From Streptomyces mirabilis (GTDB lineage: Bacteria > Actinomycetota > Actinomycetes > Streptomycetales > Streptomycetaceae), in assembly GCF_039503195.1 (NCBI RefSeq), contig NZ_JBCJKP010000001.1:930001-994000 (forward strand): a stretch of 64,000 nt of DNA, given 5' to 3'. The notes beneath the pieces were generated by a model that had not been told where the DNA came from, made no database searches, and was given only the letters and a program-made list of their open reading frames with translations. This document shows positions 62,430 to 64,000 of the stretch, piece after piece. Within the stretch, counting starts at the first letter, position 1. Every line of letters begins with the position of its first letter. The translations under genes and the position numbers were made by a program.

Positions 62430-62993
62430 ATGAACGCGCCGGGTCGGCGCCCAGGTGCGGGTTCCGCATCCGAGTGCGCCGCTCCACACCTGGTCAGACG
62501 GCCTGCGAATGTCCTGGAGTTGGTCATGCCGGATGTGATGTGGATGCAAGGTGTCGAGTGGCTCGCGGCTGCCGCCTCGGACCCCCGGGCCTGCAAGCGC
62601 GAGTGGGATCAGGGGGCGGGGACCGTGCTCATGGAGGCCGGGCGGTTCTGGGACGTACTCAGCGTTCCCGAGCAACTCGGGCTGCTCGCCCTGGACATCC
62701 TGTGGAACGACCCGCTGCGCGCCCCCGGCCCCACCCTGGTGGACACCGCATCCCGGAGAGTGGGCTTCCTCCTGCCGCCGGACCCAGCCAGCCGCTGGGT
62801 CGGCTCCGGGCTCCGTCACGCGGGCAAGGGCTCGTGGGTCGCCGTTCCACCGCCGTACCGCGCCGCGCGGTTCCTGGAATGGCTGATCCCGCCCGACGGG
62901 ACCGGAGACCTGCATGCCGCGGTCCCCTTGGAACTGGCGTTGCAGCGGGCCAACGGGACGCTCGCCGTCCTCGCACCCCCGCCCGGAGGGTGA
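62430..62993 (+). CDS. Conserved Streptomyces hypothetical protein
   Basis: This 187-residue protein (or about 155 if the ATG at 62526 is used) contains VMWMQGVEWLAAAASDPRACKREWDQGAG and FWDVLSVPEQLGLLALDILW. GPTLVDTASRRVGFLLPPDPASRW and GSWVAVPPPYRAARFLEWLIPPDG follow. It resembles a hypothetical family seen in many Streptomyces that looks soluble and may bind nucleotides or nucleic acid, though I cannot assign a role. The later start gives a cleaner N-terminus. Confidence 0.65.
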   Translation: MNAPGRRPGAGSASECAAPHLVRRPANVLELVMPDVMWMQGVEWLAAAASDPRACKREWDQGAGTVLMEAGRFWDVLSVPEQLGLLALDILWNDPLRAPGPTLVDTASRRVGFLLPPDPASRWVGSGLRHAGKGSWVAVPPPYRAARFLEWLIPPDGTGDLHAAVPLELALQRANGTLAVLAPPPGG

Positions 62994-62999
62994 CCAATA

Positions 63000-63019
63000 C
63001 TCCGCGGCGGCGCGCGGAG
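63000..63019. terminator. Hairpin between convergent hypothetical genes
   Basis: CTCCGCG (63000-63006) and CGCGGAG (63013-63019) form a 7-bp stem with a 6-base loop. It lies 7 bp after one stop codon and 5 bp before the stop of the convergent gene. Confidence 0.5.
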
Positions 63020-63023
63020 AGGT

Positions 63024-63356
63024 TCACCAGCCCAGCAGGCCACGGGGTACGGGGACGGCGGGTACGGTCCGGGCTTCGGCGGGTACCGGTCCGTCGGTCT
63101 TCTCGTCCCGCCTCTCCGCGCAGGAGTCGACCGGCCACGCCGCGCTGTCGAAGGGGCTGGAGGCGGCGAAGGAGGCCCACAGCACCGCGACCACCTCGCG
63201 GTGCTCCGGAACCACCCGCCCCTTGACCCGCCACTCCCCGACCAGTTGGTCGTAGATCGGCAGGTGACCCAGGCGCCCGTCCGTCAGCTCGGCGTAGGGC
63301 CGACCCGCGAGGCCCTGCTCCGGACGGCGCCGCTGGGCCGTGTGAGTGCTGTCCAT
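63024..63356 (-). CDS. Hypothetical protein
   Basis: This 110-residue protein begins at the ATG at 63356. It contains EQGLAGRPYAELTDGRLGHLPIYDQLVGEWRVKGRVVP and VVAVLWASFAASSPF. A Pro/Val-rich end follows. It is soluble, with no motif I can name. Position between two terminators and codon use typical for the region support it as a gene. The start has no clear ribosome-binding site. Confidence 0.5.
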   Translation of the reverse strand: MDSTHTAQRRRPEQGLAGRPYAELTDGRLGHLPIYDQLVGEWRVKGRVVPEHREVVAVLWASFAASSPFDSAAWPVDSCAERRDEKTDGPVPAEARTVPAVPVPRGLLGW

Positions 63357-63531
63357 GCCGGAGCAACGGCGGTGCGCGCGCTGGTGGTACGCGCCCGTGG
63401 TACCGCTCACCGAGTCGGGTGAACGCGCCGCCCGTTCGGAGCCATGGCCCTGTCCGACAAGCATCTTCACCCATCAATTTCACGCATCGACGCGGTCGCG
63501 CCGAGCATGGTCACGCCGAGCGTGGACCAGG

Positions 63532-64000
63532 TCAGCTCCGCGTGCCCGGAGCGACGGCCGCCTCCGGTTCCGTACGCGCGGAGTGGGCGTCCGCGCCGGC
63601 CGAGGCGGAGAGCCGGCCGGCACGCTGGACCGGCACGAGAAGGGCGGCCAGCGCCGCGGCCAGGCAGAGCAGGGCGAGCAGGGTGAACCCGTGGGTGTAT
63701 CCCGAGCCGTAGGGAAGGCCCGAGGACTGGAGCCGGCCGGTCACCAGAACGCTGGTCACGGCCGCGCCGATGGACCCTCCGATGGTGCGGATGTTGGCGT
63801 TCATCCCGGTCGCGGCGCCGGTCTGCTCGGGCGGCACGCTGCCGACGATCAGGTTGGCCATCGAGGCGAAGGCGAGTCCGATGCCCAGGCCGAAGATGCC
63901 CGCGGCGAAGGCCACGTGCCACTGCTGGTCGTGCCACAGGGCGAGGAAGCCACAGGCGACCGCACCGAGCGCGGCACCGGTCGTGAGCAGCTTCTTGGCG
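63532..64000 (-). CDS. MFS transporter, partial (5' end outside the window)
   Basis: Only the C-terminal part lies in the window. Helices are visible in VAFAAGIFGLGIGLAFASMAN, IRTIGGSIGAAVTSVLVTG and GFTLLALLCLAAALAALLV. The segment VPPEQTGAATGMNANIRTIGGSIGAA is typical of the second half of DHA2 (EmrB/QacA-type) multidrug exporters. A polar tail of about 25 residues ends the protein. The frame continues to the window edge at 64000. Confidence 0.85.
   Translation of the reverse strand, partial: AKKLLTTGAALGAVACGFLALWHDQQWHVAFAAGIFGLGIGLAFASMANLIVGSVPPEQTGAATGMNANIRTIGGSIGAAVTSVLVTGRLQSSGLPYGSGYTHGFTLLALLCLAAALAALLVPVQRAGRLSASAGADAHSARTEPEAAVAPGTRS

Noticed and set aside
1..64000. Searched for CRISPR-like arrays, transposases, integrases, tRNA or rRNA genes.
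   Set aside because: None was recognised. The tandem repeats found have very short units and no spacers.

Overview
The window is very GC-rich (about 70%), has strong third-position G/C bias and carries typical actinomycete families (a second DnaK/ClpB chaperone operon, F420-dependent luciferase-like oxidoreductase, ECF41 sigma factor, PucR, IclR, FCD-GntR and LysR regulators). It is almost certainly chromosomal DNA of a Streptomyces or close relative. No rRNA, tRNA, CRISPR array, insertion sequence or phage module was seen.

Layout. 0-3.6 kb: small membrane protein, FAD oxidoreductase, PRC-barrel protein and a membrane SpoIIE-type phosphatase. 3.6-10 kb: secreted M4 metalloprotease, frameshifted endonuclease/exonuclease/phosphatase protein, internally deleted cytochrome P450, MFS exporter. 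10-15.8 kb: CsbD stress protein, small membrane protein, F420-type oxidoreductase, 6-phosphogluconate dehydrogenase, XRE regulator. 15.8-19.8 kb: two zinc alcohol dehydrogenases, a DUF2255 protein and a frameshifted MFS transporter, with notable repeat elements upstream. 20-21.3 kb: Fic/Doc-like toxin-antitoxin pair and a Sua5/YrdC protein. 21.4-30.3 kb: PucR-type regulator divergent from a chaperone operon dnaK-grpE-dnaJ-cbpM-clpB-thioredoxin; dnaK carries a one-base deletion. 31.3-37.5 kb: IclR regulator divergent from a D-glucarate operon (dehydratase, GntP-type permease, glucarate dehydratase) followed by a soluble transhydrogenase. 37.6-43.2 kb: ABC exporter divergent from a two-component system. 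43.3-44.9 kb: TetR and a divergent short-chain dehydrogenase with matching operators. 45.4-47.6 kb: ECF41 sigma factor downstream of an FAD oxidoreductase that has an ECF41-like promoter. 47.8-52.6 kb: D-aminopeptidase, hydrolases and a ricin-type lectin. 53-58.3 kb: a 4-oxalomesaconate (meta-cleavage, gallate/protocatechuate type) gene set under a GntR regulator, with its dioxygenase and transporter fused and truncated. 59.1-64 kb: a secreted His/Asp/Gly repeat protein, a truncated LacI regulator, frameshifted LysR and EamA genes, two hypotheticals and the C-terminal part of an MFS transporter.

Two patterns cut across the window. First, at least eight single-base insertions or deletions break otherwise conserved genes (EEP protein, MFS, dnaK, SDR, alpha/beta hydrolase twice, LysR, EamA). 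This suggests a base-calling problem in the source assembly as much as real decay. Second, several genes look cut and rejoined (P450, galD/dioxygenase/MFS, LacI), which cannot be explained by one-base errors.

The most promising material for follow-up is the DHGGG repeat protein, the in-frame dioxygenase-transporter fusion, and a set of paired operator-like repeats (TetR/SDR, alcohol dehydrogenase, hydrolase, XRE/MFS, ECF41).
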